DNA of 64,000 nt from an uncultured Neomegalonema sp. (GCA_937957975.1 CALFFK010000047.1:113585-177584), one strand, 5' to 3'. Numbered from the stretch's first letter, positions 1-9,319 are shown. Numbers and translations are program-made. The notes: generated by a model not told the origin, from the letters alone.

Positions 1-438
1 TTGCATGATAAACGACCGCTCCAAAGATGGAACTGCGCCGCGCGAGAACATAGGTTTGCGCAGGATCGAGGCGGTGACGCACTCGTGGTAGCGCGAAGCA
101 ACGAAACCTTCGTCAACCGATTCGCTCATCCAGTTGCCGCGAAGATACTCCTCGTTCGACATCGAGAATGCCTCGCCGGGGCTGAGGACATAAAAGTCTA
201 CATGCCCGCCCAGTTCGACAGGTTCGACATGATCCATCCAGCAGGACAATGCGCGAACCAATTCATCCTTGAGCAACAGGCGTTCGTCAGGAATGAAATG
301 GCCTTCGGTCATTTCCTGGTAACGCGTTGCAAATGCTGACACCGGGTGCCGGTTTGGCACATTGACGAGAGCGATGGGTTCGAGCGCGAAGGTATTCTCT
401 TCGATTTCATCGGGAGCAACAGCTTGTTCAGCGTGCAT
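1..438 (-). CDS. PAS-like regulatory protein, partial (C-terminus beyond the window)
   Basis: An open minus-strand frame of 146 codons runs from an ATG at 438 to the window edge without a stop. The ATG is preceded by a GGAG-type ribosome binding site (GGTGGAGAAAAGAAG). The protein begins MHAEQAVAPDEIEEN and is acidic and soluble, with no signal peptide. A segment around residues 35-110 (ATRYQEM, then LSCWMDH, then VDFYVLSPGEAF) has the feel of the PAS-like single-domain proteins common in alphaproteobacteria, of which 12216-12803 is another example. That family call is inference from general appearance. It is divergent from the DUF1489 gene. Confidence 0.55.
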   Translation of the reverse strand, partial: MHAEQAVAPDEIEENTFALEPIALVNVPNRHPVSAFATRYQEMTEGHFIPDERLLLKDELVRALSCWMDHVEPVELGGHVDFYVLSPGEAFSMSNEEYLRGNWMSESVDEGFVASRYHECVTASILRKPMFSRGAVPSLERSFIMQ

Positions 439-549
439 CTTCTTTTCTCCACCATGCACTTTCGATACACAAAAATTACGGGTAATCTTCTAAGAAACGG
501 TTATCTTCCGGGTGTCGTTTATTCTTGTACAACCATAAGGTTTTATTTG

Positions 550-1050
550 GTGAGTGTTGCATTTCCCTTGGCCGTTAATGTGCTTGGCGCATCGGATGCA
601 CCCCCGTCCACTGCAACGCTGCATCTCATAAAATTGTCTGTGGGGTCGGAAAGTGTCGACTCGCTTGCACAATGGCAAAGCGCGAGAATGATGGAGCGTG
701 CAGCTTTGGGCCTAGACCCGCGCCCGCGTCACGTCACGCGTATGACGCCACGTAGGGGAGGGGAACTGGTTCCCGGCGGTTCGATCTACTGGGTAATTCA
801 GCGGCGTATACAGGCCCGTCAACCACTTGCCGCACTGGAGCCAGTAACGGGCGAGGACGGGATTGCCCGGTGTGCATTGATTCTGGAGCCGGTTCTTTAC
901 CGTACGGTCCATCGGCCAAGGCGACCTTTTCAGGGGTGGCGTTACCTAACGGTCGAGGATGCCCCGGCGGATACTGATACAAGCCCGGAAATGTTGGCTG
1001 ATATGCCCGATGACATGCGCGAAGAACTGGAGCGTATGGGACTGATATAA
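550..1050 (+). CDS. DUF1489 family protein
   Basis: The run from TLHLIKLSVG through YWVIQRRIQARQ, TGEDGIARCALIL and PRRPFQGWRYL is the hallmark of DUF1489, a cytosolic alphaproteobacterial family of about 140-150 residues with no settled function. The C-terminus is acidic (PDDMREELERMGLI). The start is uncertain: family members usually begin just before LHLIKL, but the nearest normal starts are GTG at 580 and GTG at 550. I chose 550 because AAGG lies 9 nt upstream. An ATG at 454 is also in frame but would run far into the divergent promoter region. The stop is 2 nt from the convergent kinase gene. Confidence 0.8.
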   Translation: MSVAFPLAVNVLGASDAPPSTATLHLIKLSVGSESVDSLAQWQSARMMERAALGLDPRPRHVTRMTPRRGGELVPGGSIYWVIQRRIQARQPLAALEPVTGEDGIARCALILEPVLYRTVHRPRRPFQGWRYLTVEDAPADTDTSPEMLADMPDDMREELERMGLI

Positions 1051-1052
1051 CC

Positions 1053-2330
1053 TTACGCGGACAAGACCCTGTCTCGCGTTGTGGCCTTGCGAGGCACAGC
1101 TGGCGCAATTTCGGTGAACCGGGGAAGCCGGGCTTCGGTTCTGGGCAGAACAACGGAAACTACCGCGCCCCCCTCTGGTCGATTGCCGAGTTCCAGTTTA
1201 CCACCATGTTGTCGCATGAGGCTTTCGACAATCGACAGGCCGAGGCCGACCCCGTCGCTCATGCTGTCGCCCTGGGTAAACGGTTCTCGCAAGCGATGGA
1301 GGTCTTTTGTGTCAAAGCCGCTGCCGCAATCCTCTACGAGGATACGAACGGCATCCGAGCTATCGACAACGCGAACTGTGATTGGCCCGGCATTGCCTGC
1401 GTACTTGACCGCGTTCACTGTTAGGTTCGCCACTATTCGCTTTATCGATATGCTATCGATCAGTAATTCCGGGTCAAACTTATGTTCTGGAGCAACCATC
1501 CTGATTGTCGCTTCTGGCTGCGCCACGCGCACTTCTGCAAGCGTTTCGTCCAGTATATCAATGATGTCTTCGGGGGCAGGGTTGTGCGGTACGCGACCAT
1601 GATGGATATTCGAGAAATCGAGCAGGTCATCAATCATTGTGAGCAGATGCCGCCCGCTGCGGGCGATATGATCGACGTATTCTTCCTGCTTCACTGATTT
1701 GAAAGTCCCGAATATGCCGGTGAGCATGGCCTCCGAGAACCCGATGATGGCGTTTAGTGGAGTGCGGAGGTCATGGCTCATGGCCGCGAGAAAATTGTCT
1801 TTCGCTGCATCGGCTTCCTTGGCGCGGTCAAGTGCAATGCTTAATTCCGTTTCGCGGATTCGTAGATTGCTTTCGATCTCTGCGCGGTATTTGATTTCTT
1901 CTTCAGCCCGTCGGCGACCTTCCATTTCGCTGGAAAGAAGTTGATACTGATGCTTTATTTGCGCGCCGGAAGGATATTGGAGTATTTGTGGCAACATACG
2001 CCAAATCACGATTGCCGCTGTAATTGAGATGCCTGAGACTGTTAGTTTCAGAAGACCCTGAATCCCATATATAGGATACCAGAGCGTAAGCATCCCGACC
2101 AGATGTGTGATTCCGCATCCAAACACGAAAGCCGCCGAAACCAATGCAATCGGGCTGTACCTGTATTCCGGGCGATGTGCAGTGAAACGCCAGATTGCCA
2201 GAGCAATTGCCGTATATGCCATAAAGGTCAGCATATCGCCACCGACATGCATTGCCACGAGGTCAGGTCGCCAAAGAAGACAATACCCATGCGGTACATA
2301 AGAGGCTGAACCAAAAAGATAGTCGAGCAT
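1053..2330 (-). CDS. Membrane sensor histidine kinase with ethylene-receptor-like (copper-binding) N-terminal domain
   Basis: The protein has 425 residues from the ATG at 2330, which has a GGGA site upstream. An in-frame ATG farther upstream would add about 50 residues unlike the family. Residues 1-115 carry three hydrophobic segments with the pattern of the plant ETR1 sensor domain: LLWRPDLV, D32, then CGITHL with C72 and H76 spaced like the ETR1 copper ligands (C-x3-H). A coiled linker (about 125-178) leads to an H-box (AMSHDLRTPL, H186), an N-box (NLTVNAVKYA), G1 (EDCGSGF) and G2 (GVGLGLSI). This is a complete kinase core with no receiver. It should autophosphorylate in response to a membrane-bound cue. 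No response regulator is adjacent, so the partner is unknown. Confidence 0.88.
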   Translation of the reverse strand: MLDYLFGSASYVPHGYCLLWRPDLVAMHVGGDMLTFMAYTAIALAIWRFTAHRPEYRYSPIALVSAAFVFGCGITHLVGMLTLWYPIYGIQGLLKLTVSGISITAAIVIWRMLPQILQYPSGAQIKHQYQLLSSEMEGRRRAEEEIKYRAEIESNLRIRETELSIALDRAKEADAAKDNFLAAMSHDLRTPLNAIIGFSEAMLTGIFGTFKSVKQEEYVDHIARSGRHLLTMIDDLLDFSNIHHGRVPHNPAPEDIIDILDETLAEVRVAQPEATIRMVAPEHKFDPELLIDSISIKRIVANLTVNAVKYAGNAGPITVRVVDSSDAVRILVEDCGSGFDTKDLHRLREPFTQGDSMSDGVGLGLSIVESLMRQHGGKLELGNRPEGGAVVSVVLPRTEARLPRFTEIAPAVPRKATTRDRVLSA

Positions 2331-2535
2331 ATCAGATTTTCCCAACGTTCTAGGATAATCGTGCGCCAGTAGGGTAAAGAAAGGCTTAAAAGCAGCAAAA
2401 AACCTATTAATTGCATAATGGGCGTGATCGGGAATTCGATGGATTCTTGCTATCGTGAAATAGCCTGAATAATTTTTGGGCATTTGTGATTCTGATAATA
2501 AATCAGGCGTTGGAAGCGCTGTATTTGAAAAGGTT

Positions 2536-3459
2536 TCAGCTTTTCGGCGGCTTCCCGCGTCCGAAATTTGGGTGTGCCGTGTCTTGCCCCGCTTCTACAA
2601 TACCGCGCCGGATCGCGCGGGTTTCGGAAAACCTTTTGAACAGCGTATCACCATCCCCCCACCGAATTGCACGTTGAAGGGCAAAGAGATCTTCGGTCAC
2701 GCGGCCCAATACCTCAAGCGTTGCTTCCTTGTTGTGCAGAAATACGTCGCGCCACATTGTCGGGTCAGAAGCAGCGATTCGGGTAAAATCGCGGAAACCG
2801 GAGGCGGAATACTTGACCACCTCGCTTTTGGTGACGGTTTCCAGATCGCTGGCCGTGCCGACGATGGAATAAGCGATGAGATGCGGGATATGCGAGGTTA
2901 CGGCCAGCACCTGATCGTGATGTGCCGCGTCCATGGTATCGACCTGCGATCCCAGACCTTCCCAGAATGCCCGGATGCGGGCCACTTGCTCCGGTGGATT
3001 GGTCGGCAGCGGAGTAATGATGCACCACCGATTGTCGAACAACTCCGCGAACCCGGATTCAGGGCCGGATTGCTCGGTACCTGCCAGCGGGTGAGCCGGT
3101 ATAAGGTGAGCATGATCGGGCATATGCGGCAAGGCCTGTGCGATGACCGATGCCTTGACCGACCCGACATCACTGAGAATGGTGCCCTGTGCCAGAGAGG
3201 TCGCGATTTGCTCTGTCACAGCGCCGATTGCCCCAACAGGAACGCACAGGATCACGCAATCTGCCCCTTTGACCGCTTCCTCGGCGGTATCGGCAACGCG
3301 ATCAAGAAAACCGAGTTTTGCGGCAGTCTCGCGCGTCTCAGGTGAGCGGGCATAACCGACGATCTCGTTTGCCAGCCCTGCACGTCGTGTCGCATGAGCA
3401 ATGGATGATCCGATCAGGCCCAGCCCGATGAGCGCGAGCCGTTCAAACATCGCACTCAT
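2536..3459 (-). CDS. tyrC: Prephenate/arogenate dehydrogenase (TyrA/TyrC type)
   Basis: It oxidatively decarboxylates prephenate or arogenate in tyrosine synthesis, in the cytosol. The protein has 307 residues. The dinucleotide motif LIGLGLIGSS is at the N-terminus, and the HPLAGTEQSG segment (about residues 122-131) is the substrate-binding signature of the family. No chorismate mutase or ACT domain is fused. The start overlaps the hisC stop by 4 nt (ATGA), so it is translationally coupled as the last gene of the methyltransferase-aroQ-hisC-tyrC operon. Whether the substrate is prephenate or arogenate cannot be decided by eye. Confidence 0.93.
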   Translation of the reverse strand: MSAMFERLALIGLGLIGSSIAHATRRAGLANEIVGYARSPETRETAAKLGFLDRVADTAEEAVKGADCVILCVPVGAIGAVTEQIATSLAQGTILSDVGSVKASVIAQALPHMPDHAHLIPAHPLAGTEQSGPESGFAELFDNRWCIITPLPTNPPEQVARIRAFWEGLGSQVDTMDAAHHDQVLAVTSHIPHLIAYSIVGTASDLETVTKSEVVKYSASGFRDFTRIAASDPTMWRDVFLHNKEATLEVLGRVTEDLFALQRAIRWGDGDTLFKRFSETRAIRRGIVEAGQDTAHPNFGRGKPPKS

Positions 3460-4556
3460 GCAACAAAATCCTGCAATGCGCTAATCAGGAGGCCGTTTTC
3501 TTCCGCCGTACCTATGGAAATTCGTAGATGGGCGGGCAAGCCATAGCTTTCCATGCGCCGGATGAGAATGCCACGCTTTTGCAGAAATTCGTCGGCGGCG
3601 GCGGCGGAACGGGGGCCACCTTCACCGAATTCCGCGAGGACGAAATTGCCATGGGAGGGGGCGACCGTGAAGCCCAGTTGCTCCAGTGCCGTTGTTACCC
3701 GCGCGCGCTCGACCCTGTTGCCGTCACGCGCATGGGTGATGAACCTGTCATCGGCAATGGCTTCTGTTCCAGCTGCAAGGGCAGGGGCCGCGACGTTGAA
3801 AGGGCCGCGCACCCGGTTCAGCGCGTCCACGACGCCCGCAGGACCATAACCCCAACCAAGGCGCAGGGCGGCCAATCCGTGGATTTTCGAAAAAGTGCGC
3901 GTCATCACCGTGTCTTGGCGTTGTTCCACCAGCCGCGCGCCCGTCTCGTAATCGGGATCATCCACATATTCGGCATAGGCCGCGTCGATTACCAGCAGCG
4001 TATGCGCAGGCAAGCCCTCGCGCAGTCGGCGGATTTCGGTATCGGGAATCATCGTGCCTGTCGGGTTGTTCGGGTTTGCGAGGAAAACAATTTTTGTTTT
4101 CTCGTTTGCCGCTGCGATCATCGCGTCGATATCTGCCGTCAGATCTTGTTCAGGGATACTGACTGGCTCTGCCCCCACCGCCAACGTGGAAAGGCGGTAC
4201 ATCAGGAAACCATGGGCGGAATGCATGACTTCATCTCCCGGCCCTGCATAGGCGAGGCAGAGAAGCGAGAGGATTTCATCCGATCCCGCTCCGCAGACAA
4301 TGCGTTCCGAATTCAACCCTTCGGCCTTTGCAATCGCTTCGCGCAAGGCGGTCGCGCCACCATCCGGGTAGAGCGCCAGCGTATCCCCTGCTTCGCGAAA
4401 GGCCGCGATGGCGGCAGGGCTGGCCCCATAGGGATTTTCGTTCGAAGAGAGCTTAACAACCCGATTCACGCCGCCGATGCTCGCCTTGCCGCCGACATAG
4501 GGCGCGATGCGAAGGGGGCCGGGCCGGGGTGTGGGAAGGGTCGGTTGATCGGTCAT
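3456..4556 (-). CDS. hisC: Histidinol-phosphate / aromatic aminotransferase
   Basis: This is a PLP-dependent class I/II aminotransferase of 366 residues. It carries SSNENPYG near the N-terminus, FLANPNNPTGT in the middle and the PLP lysine in RTFSKIHGLAALRLGWGYG. HisC converts imidazole-acetol phosphate to histidinol phosphate. In this neighbourhood, between chorismate mutase and tyrC, it probably also transaminates aromatic keto acids, as is known for alphaproteobacterial HisC proteins in such operons. It overlaps the gene on each side by 4 nt. Confidence 0.93.
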   Translation of the reverse strand: MTDQPTLPTPRPGPLRIAPYVGGKASIGGVNRVVKLSSNENPYGASPAAIAAFREAGDTLALYPDGGATALREAIAKAEGLNSERIVCGAGSDEILSLLCLAYAGPGDEVMHSAHGFLMYRLSTLAVGAEPVSIPEQDLTADIDAMIAAANEKTKIVFLANPNNPTGTMIPDTEIRRLREGLPAHTLLVIDAAYAEYVDDPDYETGARLVEQRQDTVMTRTFSKIHGLAALRLGWGYGPAGVVDALNRVRGPFNVAAPALAAGTEAIADDRFITHARDGNRVERARVTTALEQLGFTVAPSHGNFVLAEFGEGGPRSAAAADEFLQKRGILIRRMESYGLPAHLRISIGTAEENGLLISALQDFVA

Positions 4557-5239
4557 GGCTGCAAAAGTCCGGTCTTGAGGGGGACGGGATAACCCCCCAG
4601 GGCGATTCCATCGGAAGGTGCGTTGTCGAAGCCCGGTATATGATGCAGGGTTCCGTCCTGCGCCAAGGTCAGGGTCACGTCCTCGCCGCTTGGCTCAGGC
4701 GCACCCATGGTAACGCACCATGCTGTGATCCCGGCTCCGGCGAAGGGAGCAGCAGCGACGACCTTTCCGCCGCTGTCGATTACCGCTTGCCAGTTGATCC
4801 CGTCAGCGGGCAACAGGGCGATTGTTCCCGGTTTCTGCGCCATGATACCCAGACAATCGCCGGGGGAAGGCGCAATGGTGAGAGCGGCCTGCACGCCGAA
4901 GGTATCACGGGCCAGTGCGGCGGTTTCTGCCACAGTTTCGACCGAGAGGGGAACCTGCGCCGCCGTGAAGCCGGAGATAATCTCACGCCAGACGGCGAAG
5001 ACAGTTGCGAAGGCCAATGGATCTCGTGTGCGCTCGTAAAGGCTGCGCATCATGGCGATTTCGCGGGCTGGCCGGAAGGCGCTGGTTGCCCCGGTTCCAC
5101 CGCTCTCACGCTTTAACCGCCCGACATGCTCGACCACGCGCGCCCGTGCGTGCAGCAGGTCGAGCAAGGTTCCGTCGATTTCATCAATCCGCTCGCGGGC
5201 TTCGTCCAGCGAGCGTGGCGACCAATCAGCGTCATCCAT
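4553..5239 (-). CDS. Chorismate mutase, AroQ class
   Basis: It converts chorismate to prephenate, feeding tyrC downstream. The protein has 228 residues from the ATG at 5239 (MDDADW). Longer upstream readings lie inside the methyltransferase gene. Residues about 9-95 form the all-helical CM type II domain (EARERIDEIDGTLLDLLHAR, then VGRLK and a helix ending in VWREIISGF). The remaining roughly 130 residues form an extra domain common in alphaproteobacterial members of this family. It resembles a degenerate regulatory or dehydratase-like part, and I cannot assign it a function. The start overlaps the methyltransferase stop by 8 nt and the stop overlaps hisC by 4 nt. Confidence 0.88.
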   Translation of the reverse strand: MDDADWSPRSLDEARERIDEIDGTLLDLLHARARVVEHVGRLKRESGGTGATSAFRPAREIAMMRSLYERTRDPLAFATVFAVWREIISGFTAAQVPLSVETVAETAALARDTFGVQAALTIAPSPGDCLGIMAQKPGTIALLPADGINWQAVIDSGGKVVAAAPFAGAGITAWCVTMGAPEPSGEDVTLTLAQDGTLHHIPGFDNAPSDGIALGGYPVPLKTGLLQP

Positions 5240-6011
5240 TGCCTTGCTCCTGCGCGGCGACATCGCCTTTGGATGTTGCACCGACGGGGCGAGGCAGCAC
5301 CCGGATCGGTTGGAGAACGCTTCCCACGCTCTCTCGTTTGCCTTTGGGTAAGGCATAAATGCGTTTTGTCGCTTCAACCAGCAAGGCTCCTGCAACCCGT
5401 TGTGCGTCGATCCTGAGACCAAATCGCTCCATCGCGCGGGCGGAGCGGAGCCAGAACCGCTTTTCGCTTGGTGGGGCATAGAGGGCGGCGGCGCGGGAAA
5501 CGGGGGTCAGATCGTGATCCTTCATCATTCGTTCGAGCTGTCCATAGGAGAAGGTGCGCCCGACCCCGAAGGGCGTCGAATCAGCACGTGCCCAGATGCC
5601 GGATCGGTTGGGGGCAATCACGACGACCCGGCCTTCCGGTGCAAGGACGCGCCCGATTTCCTCGAACAAATCATCGAGATGTACTTCTGTCTCGATGGCA
5701 TGGGCGACGATGAGGCGGTCGATGAAGCCATTCGCAATGGGCCAACGTCCACCATCGACCAAAGCGGCGGTATTCTGCGCGTCATGCGGCCAGTGCATCA
5801 CCCCTTGCCGCGCGGGCATAAGGCACAGCGTACGTGCGGCCTCGCCCATGAACGGGCGCAGGAAGGGCGCTGCAAAGCCGTAACCGGCCATCGTCATGCC
5901 CTTGCAGTTGGGCCAGATCTCGCGGAGTGCCTGTTGCAGGTTTGCCTGCGCCGAGCGACCCAACTCGCTGGCGTAGTAGAAACCCGACAAGGATGTCACA
6001 TCATGGTGCAC
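5232..6011 (-). CDS. Class I SAM-dependent methyltransferase (Methyltransf_11 type)
   Basis: The protein has 259 residues and starts at GTG 6011 (MHHDVTSLSGFYY). The N-terminal half carries a weak SAM motif I (GYGFAAPFL), an acidic motif near HAIETEVHLDDL and the strand LAPEGRVVVIAPN, which is the motif III region of small-molecule methyltransferases. The methyl acceptor is unknown. Members of this group are regularly found divergent from gloB in alphaproteobacteria, as here. It is the first gene of the aromatic amino-acid operon. Its stop overlaps the chorismate mutase start by 8 nt. Confidence 0.85.
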   Translation of the reverse strand: MHHDVTSLSGFYYASELGRSAQANLQQALREIWPNCKGMTMAGYGFAAPFLRPFMGEAARTLCLMPARQGVMHWPHDAQNTAALVDGGRWPIANGFIDRLIVAHAIETEVHLDDLFEEIGRVLAPEGRVVVIAPNRSGIWARADSTPFGVGRTFSYGQLERMMKDHDLTPVSRAAALYAPPSEKRFWLRSARAMERFGLRIDAQRVAGALLVEATKRIYALPKGKRESVGSVLQPIRVLPRPVGATSKGDVAAQEQGNG

Positions 6012-6065
6012 TTAAGGCTACCTTGCTATACGTTAACGGAAAAGATGTACCCATGAGGAACCCCC

Positions 6066-6872
6066 ATGTCCAACGCCCTCTCCACCCTTGAAACGACAGA
6101 GGCGGGTGAACTGGAGATTGTCTCCGTCCCCTGCCTCAACGACAATTTTGCTTATCTGGTGCGTGACAGGGCAAGTGGCAATGTCGCCCTGATCGATGCG
6201 CCGGAAGCCGGGCCTGTCGAAGCGGCACTGCATGTGCTTGGCTGGACGCTGACGCATATCTTCATCACGCACCACCATGGCGACCATATCGATGGGGTCG
6301 AAGCGTTGCGTTCGTTTGGGAATGTGACGGTTATTGGCTCGTCTGCGGATGCGCGGCGTTTGCCGGTTCTGTCCGAAGCTGTGACACCCGGCGAGAGCTT
6401 TCTTTGGGGCAATGTCGAGGTGCAGGTGATCGACACGCCAGGGCACACGGTCGGGCATATCGTCTATTATATGCCAGGGCCGGGGGTGTTGTTCAGTGGT
6501 GATACCCTGTTCGCGATGGGCTGTGGGCGGTTGTTCGAAGGCACGGCGCAGCAGATGTGGGGCGGCCTGAGTACGCTTGCGACTCTTCCCGACGAAACAA
6601 TGGTTTTCTTCGGGCATGAATACACGGCAACGAATGCCGATTTTGCGCTGACTGTTGATCCGCATAACGAAATACTGCACCGCCGGGTACATGACGTGAT
6701 CGACGCGCTGGAATCGGGTGGGCGCACGACGCCGACGACTATCGGTCTGGAAAAGGCCACGAACCCCTTCCTGCGCGCCATCTCGCCGGATGTGGCGCGA
6801 GAGGTCGGCTTGCCCGGTGCAGACCCGGAAATTGTGTTCGCAGAAGTACGGCGGCGCAAGGACGCGGCCTGA
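6066..6872 (+). CDS. gloB: Hydroxyacylglutathione hydrolase (glyoxalase II)
   Basis: It hydrolyses S-lactoylglutathione to lactate and glutathione, the second step of methylglyoxal detoxification in the cytosol. The protein has 268 residues. The metallo-beta-lactamase metal motif THHHGDHIDG is near residues 66-75, with further metal ligands in TPGHTVGH and SGDTLF, and the C-terminal helical glutathione-binding domain contains FGHEYT. Length and motif order are normal. It is divergent from the methyltransferase, 54 nt away, with an AGGAACCCCC-type spacer before the ATG. The next gene starts 9 nt downstream. Confidence 0.95.
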   Translation: MSNALSTLETTEAGELEIVSVPCLNDNFAYLVRDRASGNVALIDAPEAGPVEAALHVLGWTLTHIFITHHHGDHIDGVEALRSFGNVTVIGSSADARRLPVLSEAVTPGESFLWGNVEVQVIDTPGHTVGHIVYYMPGPGVLFSGDTLFAMGCGRLFEGTAQQMWGGLSTLATLPDETMVFFGHEYTATNADFALTVDPHNEILHRRVHDVIDALESGGRTTPTTIGLEKATNPFLRAISPDVAREVGLPGADPEIVFAEVRRRKDAA

Positions 6873-6881
6873 AAGGCAGAA

Positions 6882-7097
6882 ATGATGATAAAGCGCGTCC
6901 TTCTGATCGCCATCGTGATCTATATCGCGTCATATGCTGTTTTTCGCACGATGAACGCGGAGGTCTGGGCGAATGACGGGCAGACTTATGTGATCTTTCC
7001 TGAAGACGTGCCTGCCCTTTACTACGCTTATCGCCCCTTGTCCTACCTCGACAGTGCGCTCACCGGGATGCGGTTCCATATTGGGCCGCATCGTTAA
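6882..7097 (+). CDS. Small single-pass membrane protein, function unknown
   Basis: This is a 71-residue protein with one N-terminal hydrophobic segment (residues about 4-22, VLLIAIVIYIASYAVFR). A short exported or periplasmic part follows, containing VWANDGQTYVIFPED and ending SALTGMRFHIGPHR. I recognise the C-terminal pattern (YVIFPE, YRPLSYLDSALTGMRFHIGPH) from small uncharacterised alphaproteobacterial proteins but cannot attach a function. It lies 9 nt behind gloB and is probably co-transcribed. Its stop faces that of a 38-residue minus-strand ORF 25 nt away. Confidence 0.75.
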   Translation: MMIKRVLLIAIVIYIASYAVFRTMNAEVWANDGQTYVIFPEDVPALYYAYRPLSYLDSALTGMRFHIGPHR

Positions 7098-7122
7098 GGT
7101 ATCCGTTGTGATCAAGCAGGAT

Positions 7123-7239
7123 TTACTGTCCAGTGGTAATTGACGCGATAATACCGAAACCGATCCCAAATATGATGATGACCGCACCCAAGGATAACCA
7201 GCTAGGAAGTACTGCAACGATAGTGTCGTCGTTATCCAT
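7123..7239 (-). CDS. 38-residue putative membrane microprotein downstream of thrS
   Basis: An ATG at 7239, 11 nt after the thrS stop, opens a 39-codon frame. The protein begins MDNDDTIVAVLPSWLSL and continues into a strongly hydrophobic segment (AVIIIFGIGFGIIASI, residues about 19-34) before the stop. An acidic start, one transmembrane helix and a compact tail make this a typical small membrane protein, and the tight spacing suggests co-transcription with thrS. The upstream ribosome site is weak (TTTCCCAAG). No function is recognised. It could be chance, since such short frames need comparative support. Confidence 0.5.
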   Translation of the reverse strand: MDNDDTIVAVLPSWLSLGAVIIIFGIGFGIIASITTGQ

Positions 7240-7250
7240 CTTGGGAAACG

Positions 7251-9191
7251 TCACCCCGGCATCTCTGCTTCATCCCGCAGCATGGCAATCGCTTCGTCCA
7301 GCCGCATAACCTTTTGGCCCTTTTCGCCCAGCTTGCGAACCGCCACTGTATGCTCCTCCACCTCGTTGCGCCCCACGGCGAGGATATAGGGAACGGCCTG
7401 ATCCGAGTGTTCGCGGACCTTGTAGTTGATCTTCTCGTTCCGCAAATCCGCTTCCGCCCGCAGGCCCACAGTCCGCAGGGCCGCGACGACGCTTTCCGCG
7501 TATTCATCCGCATCTGATACGATGGTCGTCACCACCACCTGACGCGGTGACATCCACAAGGGGAAACGCGCGGCGGTGTTTTCGATCAGGATACCGATGA
7601 ACCGCTCGAATGAGCCGAGGATCGCCCGGTGCATCATCACGGGCCGTTTCTTGGACCCGTCTTCAGCCACATATTCCGCGCCCAGTCGCTCCGGCAGATT
7701 GAAATCTGCCTGCAACGTTCCGCATTGCCATTCGCGCCCGATGGCATCGGTTAGCTTGAAGTCCAGCTTCGGCCCGTAGAACGCCCCTTCGCCGGGGTCG
7801 ATCTCGTAATCGTTCGTGACCTGCTGCACGGCCCGTTCCAGGGCGTTCTCTGCCTTGTCCCAGACTTCATCCGAACCAACACGGGTTTCGGGCCGGGTCG
7901 AGAATTTGATGTCGAATTTCTCGAAACCGAGATCTTTATACACGCTCGACAACAGCCCGATGAACGCCGCAGTCTCTGCTTCGATTTGATCCTCGGTACA
8001 GAAGATATGCGCGTCATCCTGCACGAACCCTCGCACCCGCATCAGGCCCGACAATGAACCGGACGGCTCATAGCGATGACACGACCCGAACTCGGCCAGC
8101 CGTAGCGGCAAATCACGATATGATTTCAGCCCCTGATTATACACCTGTACATGACAAGGGCAGTTCATCGGTTTGAGGGCGTTCACGCGTTTTTCGTTTG
8201 CATGTTCCTCATCGATCTCGGTGATGAACATGTTTTCGCGGTATTTGTCCCAGTGGCCCGACGCTTCCCATAGCTTTCGGTCCACCACTTGTGGCGTGCG
8301 GATTTCCTTGTAATCAGCGGCAGTCAGGCGTTTGCGCATGTAATCTTCCAGCGCGCGATAAATCGCCCAGCCGTTGGGATGCCAGAACACCATTCCCGGC
8401 GCTTCGTCCTGAAAGTGAAACAGTTCCAGTGCTTTGCCGAGCTTGCGATGGTCGCGTTTCTCTGCTTCTGCGCGCTGATGCAGATAGGCGTCGAGGTCTT
8501 TCTTGTTCAGAAACGCCACGCCATAGATACGTTGCAGCATCGCCCGGCTGGAATCCCCGCGCCAATACGCCCCGGCAACCGAGGTTAGCTTGAACGCATC
8601 GGCAGGCACTTGCCCGGTATGGGCCAGATGCGGTCCCCGGCACAGATCCTGCCAGTCGCCATGCCAATACATCCGTAGCGGCTCATCGCCCGGAATACCC
8701 TCAATCAACTCCACCTTGTACGGCTCGCCATTGTCTTCGTAATGCTTGATCGCGCGCGGTCGGTCCCACACTTCGGTGCGTACCGGATCGCGAAGGGCAA
8801 TAATCTTGCGCATCTTCTTTTCGATGGCGTCGAGATCTTCGGTCGAAAACGGTTCGGCCCGGTCGAAATCGTAATAGAATCCGTTTTCAATCACTGGCCC
8901 GATGGTCACTTTGGTATCAGGCCAGATTTCCTGCACTGCCCGCGCCATGATATGCGCGCAGTCATGGCGCACCAGCTCAAGCGCATCATCGGTATCCTTT
9001 GCGGTGACGATACCAAATTTATGGTCCGTCTCCATCGGGATCGACAGATCAGACAGCGCGCCATCAATCCGGCAGGCAATCGCTGCCTTGGCGAGCGATT
9101 TCGATATATCCGCCGCCACATCCGCCCCTGTCGTGCCGGACGGATAGGTGCGGGTGGCTCCGTCTGGCAGGGTCAGGGTGATGTCGTTCAT
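7251..9191 (-). CDS. thrS: Threonyl-tRNA synthetase
   Basis: It charges tRNA-Thr with threonine. The protein has 646 residues from the ATG at 9191 ([11 protein letters not shown]). A longer in-frame reading to 9242 adds residues unlike the family. Domains in order are the TGS domain (about 1-62), the editing domain with [10 protein letters not shown], the class II catalytic core ([12 protein letters not shown], then [21 protein letters not shown], motif 2) and the anticodon-binding domain ([10 protein letters not shown] to the end). The 5' leader on the transcript contains an inverted repeat, CCCCTT/AAGGGG, at 9219-9236. A role for it in thrS control is possible but unproven. Confidence 0.96.
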   Translation of the reverse strand: MNDITLTLPDGATRTYPSGTTGADVAADISKSLAKAAIACRIDGALSDLSIPMETDHKFGIVTAKDTDDALELVRHDCAHIMARAVQEIWPDTKVTIGPVIENGFYYDFDRAEPFSTEDLDAIEKKMRKIIALRDPVRTEVWDRPRAIKHYEDNGEPYKVELIEGIPGDEPLRMYWHGDWQDLCRGPHLAHTGQVPADAFKLTSVAGAYWRGDSSRAMLQRIYGVAFLNKKDLDAYLHQRAEAEKRDHRKLGKALELFHFQDEAPGMVFWHPNGWAIYRALEDYMRKRLTAADYKEIRTPQVVDRKLWEASGHWDKYRENMFITEIDEEHANEKRVNALKPMNCPCHVQVYNQGLKSYRDLPLRLAEFGSCHRYEPSGSLSGLMRVRGFVQDDAHIFCTEDQIEAETAAFIGLLSSVYKDLGFEKFDIKFSTRPETRVGSDEVWDKAENALERAVQQVTNDYEIDPGEGAFYGPKLDFKLTDAIGREWQCGTLQADFNLPERLGAEYVAEDGSKKRPVMMHRAILGSFERFIGILIENTAARFPLWMSPRQVVVTTIVSDADEYAESVVAALRTVGLRAEADLRNEKINYKVREHSDQAVPYILAVGRNEVEEHTVAVRKLGEKGQKVMRLDEAIAMLRDEAEMPG

Positions 9192-9286
9192 CGGAATGTC
9201 CTCGGATTGCAGTTCGCGCCCCTTTTCGCGAAGGGGGGGCATGGGGTCAAGGGCGACGCGTCATTGATGCAGTGTACGCCCATGAA

Positions 9287-9319
9287 AAAGGCTCCGCATC
9301 GGAGGGATGCGGAGCCTTT
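9287..9319 (-). terminator. Rho-independent terminator of acnA
   Basis: A perfect 14-bp inverted repeat (AAAGGCTCCGCATC at 9287-9300 and its complement at 9306-9319) has a 5-nt loop. On the minus strand it is followed by a short T tract (TTTTTC). It lies 20 nt beyond the acnA stop and separates that transcript from thrS. Confidence 0.88.

Noticed and set aside
1..339. Plus-strand frame at the left edge (112 codons)
   Set aside because: The opposite strand gives a longer continuous frame with a good ribosome site and a more protein-like composition.
3528..4592. Plus-strand frame opposite hisC (354 codons)
   Set aside because: Shadow of a conserved aminotransferase; Gly/Arg/His-rich composition without domains.
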